Shown piece after piece: positions 52,238-62,541 of a stretch of 64,000 bases of DNA; position 1 is the first letter of the stretch, and the number at the start of each line of letters is the position of its first letter. A model generated the notes under the pieces. The model ran no database searches, was not told where the DNA came from, and was given only the letters and a program-made list of their open reading frames with translations. The DNA comes from Apostichopus japonicus (taxonomy: Eukaryota; Echinodermata; Holothuroidea; Aspidochirotida; Stichopodidae), in the NCBI RefSeq assembly GCF_037975245.1, contig NC_092567.1, positions 11,067,376-11,131,375 of the forward strand, written 5' to 3'. The position numbers and the translations under genes were made by a program.

Positions 52238-52273
52238 GCCTGTGACAATGATGGCAATCTACCAGGAGAAGAG
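52238..52273 (+). CDS. LRR-like host gene, visible exon 4 (micro-exon)
   Basis: A 36-base exon in phase 0 with an excellent acceptor (TCTCTTCCCTTCAG) and a GTAAGAG donor. It encodes ACDNDGNLPGEE. Very short exons are hard to prove by eye; support comes from the two strong splice sites, phase agreement and coding direction. The following intron contains the EnSpm/CACTA element starting at 52456, so the remaining host exons lie beyond the window. Confidence 0.5.
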
Positions 52274-52504
52274 GTAAGAGAGACATAGATTCATGTTCCT
52301 GTTTATTAGTAACGGTAACTTTAATAACAGACAAAGAGGTATTAATTAATGTGAAACAAAGAAATAAGACAAAAGAGTAGTATACTTCGTTTCTCATCAG
52401 GGTGGGAAGGGGAGGGGTTGGGGAGGCCAACTGTAGAAATCTATACTCAAATCTACACTGTAAAAACTAAAAGGGTTTATTTACCCCAAAATAGGGTAAA
52501 TGTA

Positions 52505-53490
52505 AATCCCGCATGTGGACACAAAGTATGGGTATTTATAACCACATTTAGATGTGCATTTACCCTTTATTGTGTCGCTATGCAGGATTTACATTTACCC
52601 ACTATTTGGTTTCTTTTACACAATTTAGGTGTGAATTTACCCATTATTGTGTTGCTATGCAGGATTTACATTTACCCACTTTTTGGTTACTTTTACACAA
52701 TTTATTTGTAAGTTTACCCTTTCTTGTGTTGCTATGCAGGATTTACATTTACCCACTATTTGGTTACTTTAACACAATTTAGGTGTGAATTTACCCATAT
52801 TTGTGTTGCTATGCAGGATTTACATTTACCCACTATTTGGTTACTTTAACACAATTTAGGTGTGAATTTACCCATATTTGTGTTGCTATGCAGGATTTAC
52901 ATTTACCCACTATTTGGTTACTTTAACACAATTTAGGTGTGAATTTACCCATATTTGTGTTGCTATGCAGGATTTACATTTACCCACTATTTGGTTACTT
53001 TAACACAATTTAGGTGTGAATTTACCCATATTTGTGTTGCTATGCAGGATTTACATTTACCCACTATTTGGTTACTTTAACACAATTTAGGTGTGAATAT
53101 ACCCATATTTGTGTTGCTATGCAGGATTTACATTTACCCACTATTTGGTTACTTTAACACAATTTAGGTGTGAATATACCCATATTTGTGTTGCTTAGCA
53201 GGATTTACATTTACCCGCTATTTGGTTACTTTAACACAATTTAGGTGTGGATTTACCCATATTTGTGTTGCTATGCAGGATTTACATTTACCCACTATTT
53301 GGTTACTTTAACACAACTTAGGTGTGAATTTGCCCATATTTGTGTTGCTATGCAGGATTTACATTTACCCACTATTTGGTTACTTTAACACAATTTAGGT
53401 GTCAATTTACCATTATTTGAGTTGCTAAGCAAGACTCACATTTACCCACTATTTGGTTACTTTTAAACAATATAGGTGTAAATTTATGAC
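52505..53490. repeat. Subterminal tandem array, 77-bp unit, about 12 copies
   Basis: The anchor TTGCTATGCAGG (GTCGCTATGC in the first copy) recurs exactly every 77 bp, for example at 52574, 52651, 52728 and 52805, through about 53420. The central units are nearly identical and the outer ones more diverged, the usual picture of ongoing unit turnover. Most units carry two TTTACCC words, about 20 in the array. Plant CACTA elements have clustered subterminal motifs bound by TnpA-type proteins; by analogy this array is a candidate transposase or accessory-protein binding region. That function is inferred. Confidence 0.9.
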
Positions 53491-55658
53491 TTAGTTGTGT
53501 TGATGTGTGGGATTATTCCATTAGATCTTTTGGTACTATTATGCTTAAGATGTACAACTACCTCTTTGATGCTGCTGCACATAATTTACAATTATACTAA
53601 AGGTATTCTGTATTGGCCCAAAATTATAGCATGCTATAATCGCTAGATGTTTTCAAAGAATACTTTCCTGGAGGTCACTACCCTCCAATGGTTCACAGAC
53701 ATTCTACATTGAGCACACAAGATAACTGAATGTCTCAGTGAGAAAAATTTCCTCAAGAGTGGTAATAAAAACAGTTCAGAATTTTAAGCAAAGGTGACCA
53801 TATTTGGCCAACACAGCATACCTTCATTGGGCTACATAACACAATGCAATTTAATTGTGCAGATTCTTGAATTAATATAATAGGTAAGAATGTTAAATTA
53901 GGAGAAAACTAGAAACTTCAAACATGAATACTACACTGCATAAACGTGACATGAATAATCAATGCAATAGCATGTTTATATCAATCTAGGAATATTCATG
54001 CATAATGTACAATATGGTGAAGCAACACTTAAAGTTGGTAACATATGTGTATACTAGTAAAACCTTGACTAAAAAATGTTACATTTACTAATGTATGATC
54101 ACATTTTCTCAACAATTAGAAACTGCCACAACCCATTACAAGGCATGTCAGGTATTAAACCATGTAACAATTTTCATTTACATCGATGAATACATTTGTA
54201 AAATTAAGGTGTGCCAATCTTTTAACATTAACATAAATCTCTATTGACCACAAATATTACTTTCAGGTTGTCTGTTATGATTATGCTGTATCACTGTCAC
54301 CTTAAAAATCTGGTATCACTCAAAAAGTGCATTACTTTGGCATAACATTGGTAAAAAAGACCATAACTCCCACTTTTATAAAATGGCTCAGCAAAAAATT
54401 GAGAAACTTGGAGAATATTAAGATAAACAATAATAACTTACTAATAAAAACAATTTGTATGTAAACAACTAACTTTGCAAATCAATGCAGGTACATCAAC
54501 ATGCTTTTGTTTATGATCAAACCCATCAGTTCTCACTGGCCATGAATGTTGCATCAACACAATAAAGGTTTACATGATAAGACCTGTATGTTACTAAGTT
54601 GTAAATTAATAACTCTAAAACATACCTTAACTCTAATGTATGATTAATTATAGTTCTTAGTGCTTTAACATTTCATGTTGATTTATCTTGAATACAACAG
54701 TACACTCAAAAAGTTGCATTAGAGTGGTGCATGTTTATGTGCACCACCCCCACCCCACCAACCAAATTTTGTTGTGACAGAACAAGCCACAATATATGGA
54801 ACTTTCTTGTCACTGATCTAATTGTTCCAGCAATTGTCTCCATGATTTTATTTATATGTGCATCAAGCATTACAAAGATTATCGATAACAACTTCCTGGT
54901 CTTGGTATAAATTGACAAAAACAAAATCAAATCGAGCAAAGATACGGTGATGCTTAAGTTTAGGCCTATGATTGTGAATGATCACCATTAACCATCTGTG
55001 TTGAGTGTAACCGAGGCTAACTGAGGAAGACTAGCATACAATTAGTCTACACTAAGCTTGCTTCAACTAGGCTGAACGTTAAACCTTAATCACTATACCC
55101 CTCTATGTTTATTGTAGACCCCACAATTTATCACAAAATATTACTGTACACAATTTGCTATTCTTAATGCTCATCAATCTTGGTTTGAATGTATAAAAAA
55201 TTTACTGGCTTAGATAATTTGCTTAATATCAACTAATTGCTGTTTGGCCTTCTTATTACACCCAGTTCTAATTGTATTAACAGCTTATTATTGACTTTAC
55301 TATATGACACCTTTTATAAAGTTGCATTAGTGTTCCAACTAAATTTTCGCCCCCAACTTTGCTCTTCGTCATAACAAGGCATGTCACAGCACTTCAAACT
55401 TGTAGTTGCCCCTGATCTCACTGTTTCACCAATATTGTAATGTTTAGTATTATATATCATTTAAGTGTATTAAGAATTACCCAAATTATCATTTTACACA
55501 TTATTTGTCTTGTAAAATTATGCTAACAAACTAAATCCCTGAAAACAACACTATGCAAATCCAGCAAACAATCTGAAAAACATAACTAACAATAATTCTG
55601 GGTCAACAAATAACAGAAAAACAATAGAACTTGAAGAAAAGTCACAAAATGAAATAAA
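53491..55658. other. Transposon interior without recognised gene
   Basis: AT-rich sequence between the tandem array and the stop codon of the SAMD3-like gene. A degenerate repeat pair sharing AAGTTGCATTAG, followed by related text, is seen near 54710-54850 and 55318-55440. A 77-codon minus-strand open stretch at 54706-54939 shows no family resemblance and no splice support. It probably includes the 3' untranslated and subterminal DNA. Confidence 0.5.
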
Positions 55659-55943
55659 TCATGCTTGAAGTTTTGCAATTAATGAAATGATCTTTTGAGG
55701 CAATTTCCCCTTGTCTTTGCATTGCAGCAGAACATTTTGCAGAAATGTCAGTGTTCCTTTTACTTTGCCGTTATACTGTATGTTGAAAACATAATATGCT
55801 GCCAGCAGGATTAGAACTGCCTCAGGGAAAGATGCTGCAGTACTGCATTTTTCGTTTTCTGCAATGATTGTTATGTTTGATGGGTCCAGCGGATCCCCAG
55901 TGTATGTTATGACCGGTGTGTTGATTTCAACATCCGAGCTAAC
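55659..55943 (-). CDS. SAMD3-like transposon protein, terminal exon
   Basis: Last exon, 95 codons including the TGA stop at 55659-55661, in phase 0 after an acceptor TTTGATAG. It contains SFPEAVLILLAAYYVFNIQY followed by KGTLTFLQNVLL, near residues 55-85 of the exon. This matches, by memory of the family, the conserved C-terminal block of the animal 'sterile alpha motif domain-containing protein 3-like' family, where a SFPEA motif leads into a hydrophobic helix and a final basic helix. The length and end point are typical of that family. Confidence 0.8.
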   Translation of the reverse strand, partial: VSSDVEINTPVITYTGDPLDPSNITIIAENEKCSTAASFPEAVLILLAAYYVFNIQYNGKVKGTLTFLQNVLLQCKDKGKLPQKIISLIAKLQA

Positions 55944-56786
55944 CTATCAAACAATGAAATAAATAGGATGATTAATTCCTGATAACACATTTTCAAAGGT
56001 AATCCAGCTTCTTCAGAATCACATACACTAAACTTGCATTTGATAATATTACTTGGGAGCTGATTTGAATAAGCATCATTTCTAGCTATAAATGAATATT
56101 GCGAATGTTTCTATAACTCAGGGTATATATAAACCAGAATGTCAAATAACTTAGTGATTCCTTGCCATTATGAAGCAACATTAGATGGCAGATTTTCCAA
56201 CTTCCACCGTGCTGACCTGATATCACCAGAAGTGCCATTGGCCTTAGAGTATCGAATAATAGGTGCCTATATAAGAAGATTGAATTTGAAACCAACTATC
56301 ATTTCTTCAGCGATCAACTTTATTAAGACTTGGCTCTAATTGAAGACAAGTGAACTGTGACCTCCATACAAAACATTCGGGATTTGCTACTTACCAAATG
56401 CTACCTAAATTCAATTCATGATATGTGGTGGTAATTAAAGGGTTCAGGTTTTCATGTTTGTTGATCTCAAATGACCTCTGATCACAATCAAAAACAGGAA
56501 GAACCACCTACTCACCAAGGGTTACCTTGTGTTATCTTTTAATTCAAAGAAAAAATAGGGATCATCTGCTCACCAGGGCTATCTACATATTACTCTTGAA
56601 GTGCAAACCATCTTTCACTTCTTGAGGTATAGTGTTTACAAACCGAGGCCTCACACACACCCCGATCAGCATTGCATAGATTTCTTTGGCCTTAGAAGGG
56701 TTATCGACATATTACTCTTTACATCTTTTGCAAGTTTACAAATAATACACCAACTAATGAAAGGGTTGTTAAAATGGGAAGCTTAC

Positions 56787-56872
56787 ATCATCATCACTGT
56801 TTATAAACAGAAAGTTGCGATCTTCTTTCAGGAAGCCAGGTAGTATCCAGAGAGCTGCGGTCCATGTAGCAT
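56787..56872 (-). CDS. SAMD3-like transposon protein, visible exon 7
   Basis: An 86-base exon with acceptor TTCTGCTACAG and donor GTAAGC. It completes a split Asp codon and ends in phase 0. The sequence DATWTAALWILPGFLKED and onwards corresponds to the family block in which a short helix precedes 'LP..L.ED', just before the acidic linker and C-terminal SFPEA block. Confidence 0.75.
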
Positions 56873-57396
56873 CTGTAGCAGAAATAAACACAGAAGTTAT
56901 TGTCTTCATTCAGTGTAAATGAATGTAAAATGTAACACAACAGTAAAAAATGTCATGCTGATTTCCTGAAAATAACATAATGATTTAGTAAGTTGATGTA
57001 GTGTATCAATGCAGTTTTATCTCTGCACTCTTAAAAATAACTACATTGAAGTGTTCCTTAATTAATGTTTTATTGCAGGATTCAGTAAACCATCTAATTC
57101 ATCCAATGACGACACTGTTGCTACTTTGCCTCATATGGTCACAACTTGTCTCTTAGCTCAGATTATCCTGTATATGAAACAGGATTGGCCACATTTTTCT
57201 TCATTATCTTGAAAGACCTTGGATTTTTTTTTAAGTTTTCAAACATCTGCCATCAGTTTAACTAATTTATATTTTAAGAAGCTGACAAAATGCTTGTCTC
57301 AACTGAAACTGTTAAGACATATCTCCTAGTCTACATAATAGTAAACTTTTTTATTATTTTTGGTAATTAACTCAGCACTTTGAGATGTTAACTTAC

Positions 57397-57577
57397 CCCT
57401 TTTGTCTTTTTCTGTCAATTGCTGAATAAAGTTGTTGTATTCAACAAGGAATCGAAGAGTGCCCTTTGAGTGATTTGTGTTGTAGGTGATGATCTTTGCT
57501 GCAATGTCATCAAGATTTTTGTAGAACATCTCCGACACTGCATCCCAACTGATGATGGCTGAAAAATCTTCTATGAT
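57397..57577 (-). CDS. SAMD3-like transposon protein, visible exon 6
   Basis: A 181-base exon starting in phase 0 after TTCATAG and ending with one base of a split codon before GTAAGT. It encodes 60 residues starting IIEDFSAIISWDAVSEMFYK. This corresponds to the family segment after 'LF..EQ', in which the protein continues into a helical 'FY..LD' region. A frame open across the exon plus matching phases on both sides supports it strongly. Confidence 0.78.
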
Positions 57578-58251
57578 CTATGAATTAAGGTAATAAAAAG
57601 GATGATAATGACATTGTATTAATAAACAACTTTCAAACAGGAACTTTCAGCCAAGTATTCGTGTTAGATCATTAAGTCAGTAAAAGAATCTTGTTTTGGC
57701 AGTTATTCATGATTTTCTTCAGTCAAACCTCTATTTTAGTAGAAATTCTAAACATTCAAATACTCTTACATATCATCCATGGTATTTAGATTCACCTACT
57801 TTTTGAAAGTCCCTGTCAAAGCTAACAATGTGTTTCTTCCATGGTAAATAAAACAGCTATGATTAGCTCACTTGGCAGGTTAATTTGTGGCAAAATACAC
57901 TCATGACCCTTTTCCTTGAACTTTGTCTACCTCAAATGATTCTTGAACTAAAAAAGGTAGGAATCATCTACTAACCAAATGCAATCAACATTCTAAGGGA
58001 TTTTTAAGAAGCCAGTAACTGACAATTTTTCCACTTATTGCACTGTGTTTCATGAATATCAGCTATGATTCAAGGAAGCTTCCCTTCCTGAGAAATCCTG
58101 AGAGCAAGCTATGCAGCATGAACACAAGTTCATTCACCCTTACATACACAAGCCTTAACATTGGCTTATGATTTCGTCAAACCAACAATTTCCAGTGTAG
58201 AACATTATAATCATAAGTCTTAATAATTAGGAATCATTTGTTTGAAATTAC

Positions 58252-58596
58252 CTGTTCTGCACAAAATAGAGTAGGAAATTTGCCTCTGATTTCTGCTATT
58301 GGTGGTTTCTCCTCAAGTACAAGTCTCCTTCTCTCTCCAAATGTCAGTGCCATTAATGACTTAATTTTGTTCTTGTCTTGTTTTTTCTTTGTTGATTCCT
58401 TTTGTAGTTCCTTAATGTGCAGTTTGATAGTCTCCTCTGTTTCACCCTCAGGTAGAGTCCAATCAGCTCCCTCTTTTCGTTCTCCCTCGTCAGTTGTTGC
58501 ATGTGTAGATGTCTTCCTCTTCTTCACAACTACATCCCTCGTCATGTGTCTCCTCTCATTTCTGAACTTATCTTTGAGTGCATTTTTCAATGCATC
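58252..58596 (-). CDS. SAMD3-like transposon protein, visible exon 5
   Basis: The largest exon of this gene: 115 codons, phase 0 at both ends, acceptor TTTTGTAG and donor GTAATT. It begins DALKNALKDKFRNERRHMTR, continues through a Lys/Arg-rich segment (KKRKTSTHAT) that could be a nuclear localisation signal, then a charged helical region rich in E and K, and closes with FGERRRLVLEEKPPIAEI and FPTLFCAEQ. The final part is the most diagnostic block of the SAMD3-like family, where 'ERR..I..E.PP...' is followed by 'FP.LF...Q'. Confidence 0.8.
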
Positions 58597-59520
58597 CTAC
58601 AAAACCAAGATGCAAAAATGAATGGAAGCTGCAGTATGATGAGATAATCTGATATCAATGTTACATATTCTGTTAAAATACCTTTCTTCAGTCTGGACTT
58701 GTAATTTAAAGAGCTATGAAATTGTGATGAACACTTGAACACAAAGTATATTGTAATTTTGTTACAAGGTCTTAAAAACAGCTGAACAATTCAAATTAAA
58801 CTTCAACACTATTGTTAGGTATAAAACTCGGCAACCTCACAATGTAATTTATGCACATGTTTCATCATGTCACCTCACCCATTTTAAAGAGTAGACACCT
58901 TGATCTTACAAGTATGCACATCTGGACATTCATGTCAGATGCATGCACAATGTGTACTGGTTCATGCATCTTCTCGGGTAGGCCAGTAAATTATATGAAT
59001 ATGTATGTATACATATATGTCACAGGAGGGGGCTAATGTGCAAACATCTGCATGTATACAAGACCCCAGACTACAATATCCCCCCCTCCCCCACCCACCC
59101 TGTGCTGCAGCAGTTCAACCCTTGCATCCACCCAGTTAAGTTCCCTCAAACTGAAAAGTACTTTTACAAACCAACAGCAAAATTAATCTATAGTGGATGT
59201 AAGATTTTGCCCTTGGAATGGCAGGAGAAACAATCTAGTTTTGAATGCCCCATCATTTGATGTCTTTATTAAAAAGATCCAGCTGTACATAGTTCTTCAC
59301 TAGCACCAGCTACTGGATATAAAAATGGCTTTTGACAATTAAGCAAATACAGTGAAAATAGTCTCCTGTCTACCTGAAAAGCACCAATTTGACTGATACC
59401 ATTAGTAGTGGTAGTTTTGTACAAAGTAGTCGAAATTACACAATCTAGTCAGGTGCTTTTTATATGTACATATACGCCCACCTTCTAGATAATAAATGAA
59501 GAGCTTAATCATATACTTAC

Positions 59521-59614
59521 ATAAGGCTCACAGAATGGTAATTTGATTGCCAAGTTTGGAAAGGACTTTATGACTGCTTTAGCTGCTGTATTGTATTGAT
59601 CTGTAGTAGGATAC
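59521..59614 (-). CDS. SAMD3-like transposon protein, visible exon 4
   Basis: A 94-base exon with acceptor TTTTTGTAG and donor GTAAGTAT. It reads YPTTDQYNTAAKAVIKSFPN and ends LPFCEPY in phase 0. In the family this is the 'YPT...Y...A.AL...P.L' block placed directly before the basic region, and the order is kept here. One base completes a Val codon from the upstream exon. Confidence 0.78.
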
Positions 59615-60633
59615 CTACAAAAAAGAATATCACTTTATAGTTGATTCACATACAGGGTTAGTGCCAGCTGTAAAATTTAGGAGGGGGGGGGGCAATTACC
59701 CACTTGACCAACTCTTTTGGGGGGGATTTAGTATATGGGGGAGCCTTTTTAAAATGTGGAGTGAAAGGAAAAGATGGTACTGTCTGGGGCTCCAAAAGCT
59801 CCAGTTTTTAACCTTCATATCAGCAGGACAGGGCTTGGTTGGGTGAGACTCATACAGGCCCAATGATCTCCCATAATAGAAATTTCTTATGTTACGGGAT
59901 ACTGCGGACTATCTCTATAGTGGTCTCTTGTATCATTCTTGAAGATATATTGTCTAAATTGTTTTGTTTTTACTATGTAATTCTTAATTCCTTGTTTTAG
60001 TCTGATGTTGATCTGGGAGTGAAATAAACCTTACACACACAAACACCAAAAATTACATTTTTAAAATAATATCAACAACTTATTTTGCAACTTAATAATA
60101 ACAGTGAAAAGTTCACCCATTTACCCACTAACCATCAAGTCCTGCTTGTACTAAGTACCTTACCTAGCACCCCCATTCCCCCCAGACAGGCTGAGTCAGC
60201 TAAAAGGCTATGATTTTATATTTGAGGTCGCTGCCTGAGCTTGTTTGTTTTGGTAATGTGGATATCCCCATCTGAAGTTAAAATATGAACAGAACTTTAA
60301 CAAAGTTGTAACCACATCATTCCAAGGTTCCACAATATTAAAATCTGTAGGTTATTGACACATGACGTCTTTATATGCAAAAAATCAAATGCGAAAATAC
60401 AGGCTTCCAAAGGTGTTATTGTTCCAGGTTAAATAACACCACAATTTCAAAGATGGCATACTTACACATTGACATATTTCAAAGCTAGTAATTCTGAGAT
60501 GTTGAAAAGTCAAGATTCCAAAGACTTGTGCATTATGCATGCGTATGACATTTGAAGGCAAAAATGTACACTGGTTTAGCATTAGTGATTGAAAAGACAA
60601 AATATTAATATTCAAATAGGGAAAGGTACTTAC

Positions 60634-60801
60634 ACAGTAAACAAGCACATTTTGTCAAATGTAGCTTGGATTACAGCAGATTTAATTCTGTTGCTGACAG
60701 GTCCCCCTTTTAATAGTTCTACCAAGATGTCTCTCCTAACATCATCTTGATGCAGCTCAAACTTGTTTGGCCATGGCAAGAACTTTTCTTCTTCATGAAA
60801 A
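60634..60801 (-). CDS. SAMD3-like transposon protein, visible exon 3
   Basis: A 168-base exon with acceptor GCTTGATAG and donor GTAAGTACC. It encodes FHEEEKFLPWPNKFELHQDD and continues through a helical segment (IKSAVIQATFDKMCLFT) that leads into the YPT block of the next exon. Both splice phases agree with neighbouring exons. It is the usual linker between the N-terminal ubiquitin-like region and the central block. Confidence 0.75.
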
Positions 60802-61454
60802 CTATCAAGCATGCAAAAAGGGTAAACAAAACTTTATTAGCAAAATGTATAGAATTAGCACTTTCAATAAAGTGACCCTAAACAAATTTTACATGAACAA
60901 TACAGATTATACTTTGACACAGGTTGAACAGCTTGATTTTCACTACTTCAGCTGTAAGTTGTTGAACATGCATGTCAGTACTTAGCAAAATGTGACTTCA
61001 TATTAAATGGCCTCTTCAAATAAGGGGCTTTGTACTGAACTTCTTTAGGGAATGTGTGGGACTTACTGTTAACCAACCAAGTTCCACCAACCCCCCACCC
61101 CCCATACCCTAATATATTGTAGTGATAGCTTAAAGAGAAAATGCAGTCACCCTGATTTGAATTAGTATACTGTAGTATAATATTTCTATTATGGCTCTTC
61201 CTACTCATGTGACAATGTTTTTGTTACTGAATTGTTGAATTCATGCACCATAACTCTTAGATTTGTCTTTTATATGCAATATTTATGTTCTAAAATGCCA
61301 TAAAATATAATTGTAAGGTCAGCACCAGAAATTTGCAAGGTTTAGCTGATATTGCAAATTAGTTTGGGGCAACTGCTTATTCCCTTAAATAAGCTCTTTT
61401 TTGCTTCTGTCAAGGTAGGATAATAATTCAAACATGAAATGTTACATGTCTTAC

Positions 61455-61563
61455 CTGTCTGAAACATCACTGGTACAAGGTACATCTCTTTCATTTCCAG
61501 CCAATATAATGGTGTCATCTGAACTTGAAGAGCTTGTAAATGAACTGGCACTGAGGCATGCAA
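61455..61563 (-). CDS. SAMD3-like transposon protein, visible exon 2 (Ser-rich linker)
   Basis: A 109-base exon with acceptor CCTTTGTCAG and donor GTAAGA. The product is a low-complexity Ser-rich linker (ASSFTSSSSSDDT) and an acidic tail. There is little family signal by itself, but the exon is fixed by the phases of 62204-62433 and 60634-60801 and by an uninterrupted frame. Confidence 0.68.
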
Positions 61564-62203
61564 CTGACAAAGGAAAGGAGTGTCCAAAATATGTATTATA
61601 AATTATTTTTCTAATTTGCAAAACCCCAGGATGTAAAGATTAAATATGTGTTGCTCATAAGTACAAGAAACAAAATAACTGGATTTGCATTGCAATTTGC
61701 TACTTACTATTAAATCTTCAACTGCTAACCAATTTGATATTGATTAGCACTTTCATTAGACAGTAATGCTTTTTGATTGATATTGCAAACTGTAAACTGT
61801 TACAATGAAAATTTGAAGTAGTATTCAACTTTGGCATACCAATTTGTCCCTTGCAGAATACCTTCAGACTGTGATAATTTCTTATCTTAAAGCTTCCCTG
61901 AAATTTCAAATATGAATACTATAGTGACTTCCTCCTGTCAAATATCCCAAAACTTTCCAATACTGTAGGGGGAAAGCCATGAGGAGAGGTTATGACAATG
62001 TACATACATTCATACAAGAATGTTTTATGTGCATATATTATCCTTGGAACTACCCAAGTACCAATAAGTTCCAAATGGGGTTCACACATCACATTATGCC
62101 AATAAGGCTCCTTCATGAAATGGTAATAAACATGCTGCTGATAGGCAAATTTTTCTGGACAACAATCTTTCTGCAATCGTGTACAAGAAGCATTTATACT
62201 TAC

Positions 62204-62433
62204 CTTCATCTCTTTCACCAATCACATTCAGTTTAACTGCTTTATCTTCCATCTGCTCTTCTTCTATATCACCGTCAATGTCCACCCAGTCGTCAAAGTC
62301 TTTATCAAAGACCTGAAGCCGAAATTTCTTTATCCCAAATTGAGATTTGATTTCTGGTTCTACATCACTTGCACTACATAAGAAAACCCTTTTTCTGGAT
62401 CCATAAGTTACATGGTACCGTTTAAGTGCTTCA
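62204..62433 (-). CDS. SAMD3-like transposon protein, first visible exon (PB1/ubiquitin-like region); start codon missing
   Basis: A 230-base exon after the acceptor TTTGTGTCTTCAG, starting with the third base of a codon and ending with one base before GTAAGT. It encodes EALKRYHVTYGSRKRVFLCS, then FGIKKFRLQVFDKDFDDWVD and an acidic stretch. The pattern of a basic strand, a helix, then 'F.LQ.FD.DFDDWVDID' resembles the PB1 or ubiquitin-like N-terminus of SAMD3-like proteins. No Met codon occurs in frame, and no ATG occurs between this acceptor and the transposase stop at 62542. The real 5' exon must therefore lie beyond the transposase exon. All eight exons joined by phase give 498 codons and a stop without interruption. 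Confidence 0.75.
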
Positions 62434-62541
62434 CTGAAGACACAAATATATAGAAACTAAAAAGTTGTTTCTTCTAACCTTTGAAGTTCAAAGTAACAAT
62501 GATAAGGAATGAGATGCTCTATTTTAAGTATTAATGTTTCT

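Noticed and set aside
52418-52782. Repetitive plus-strand open frames rich in FTHYLV-like peptides
   Set aside because: They arise from the 77-bp tandem array; the unit length is not a multiple of three, so the frame changes at every unit.
58238-58621. 127-codon plus-strand open frame
   Set aside because: It is the antisense shadow of the largest SAMD3-like exon, whose phase, splice sites and family motifs favour the minus strand.
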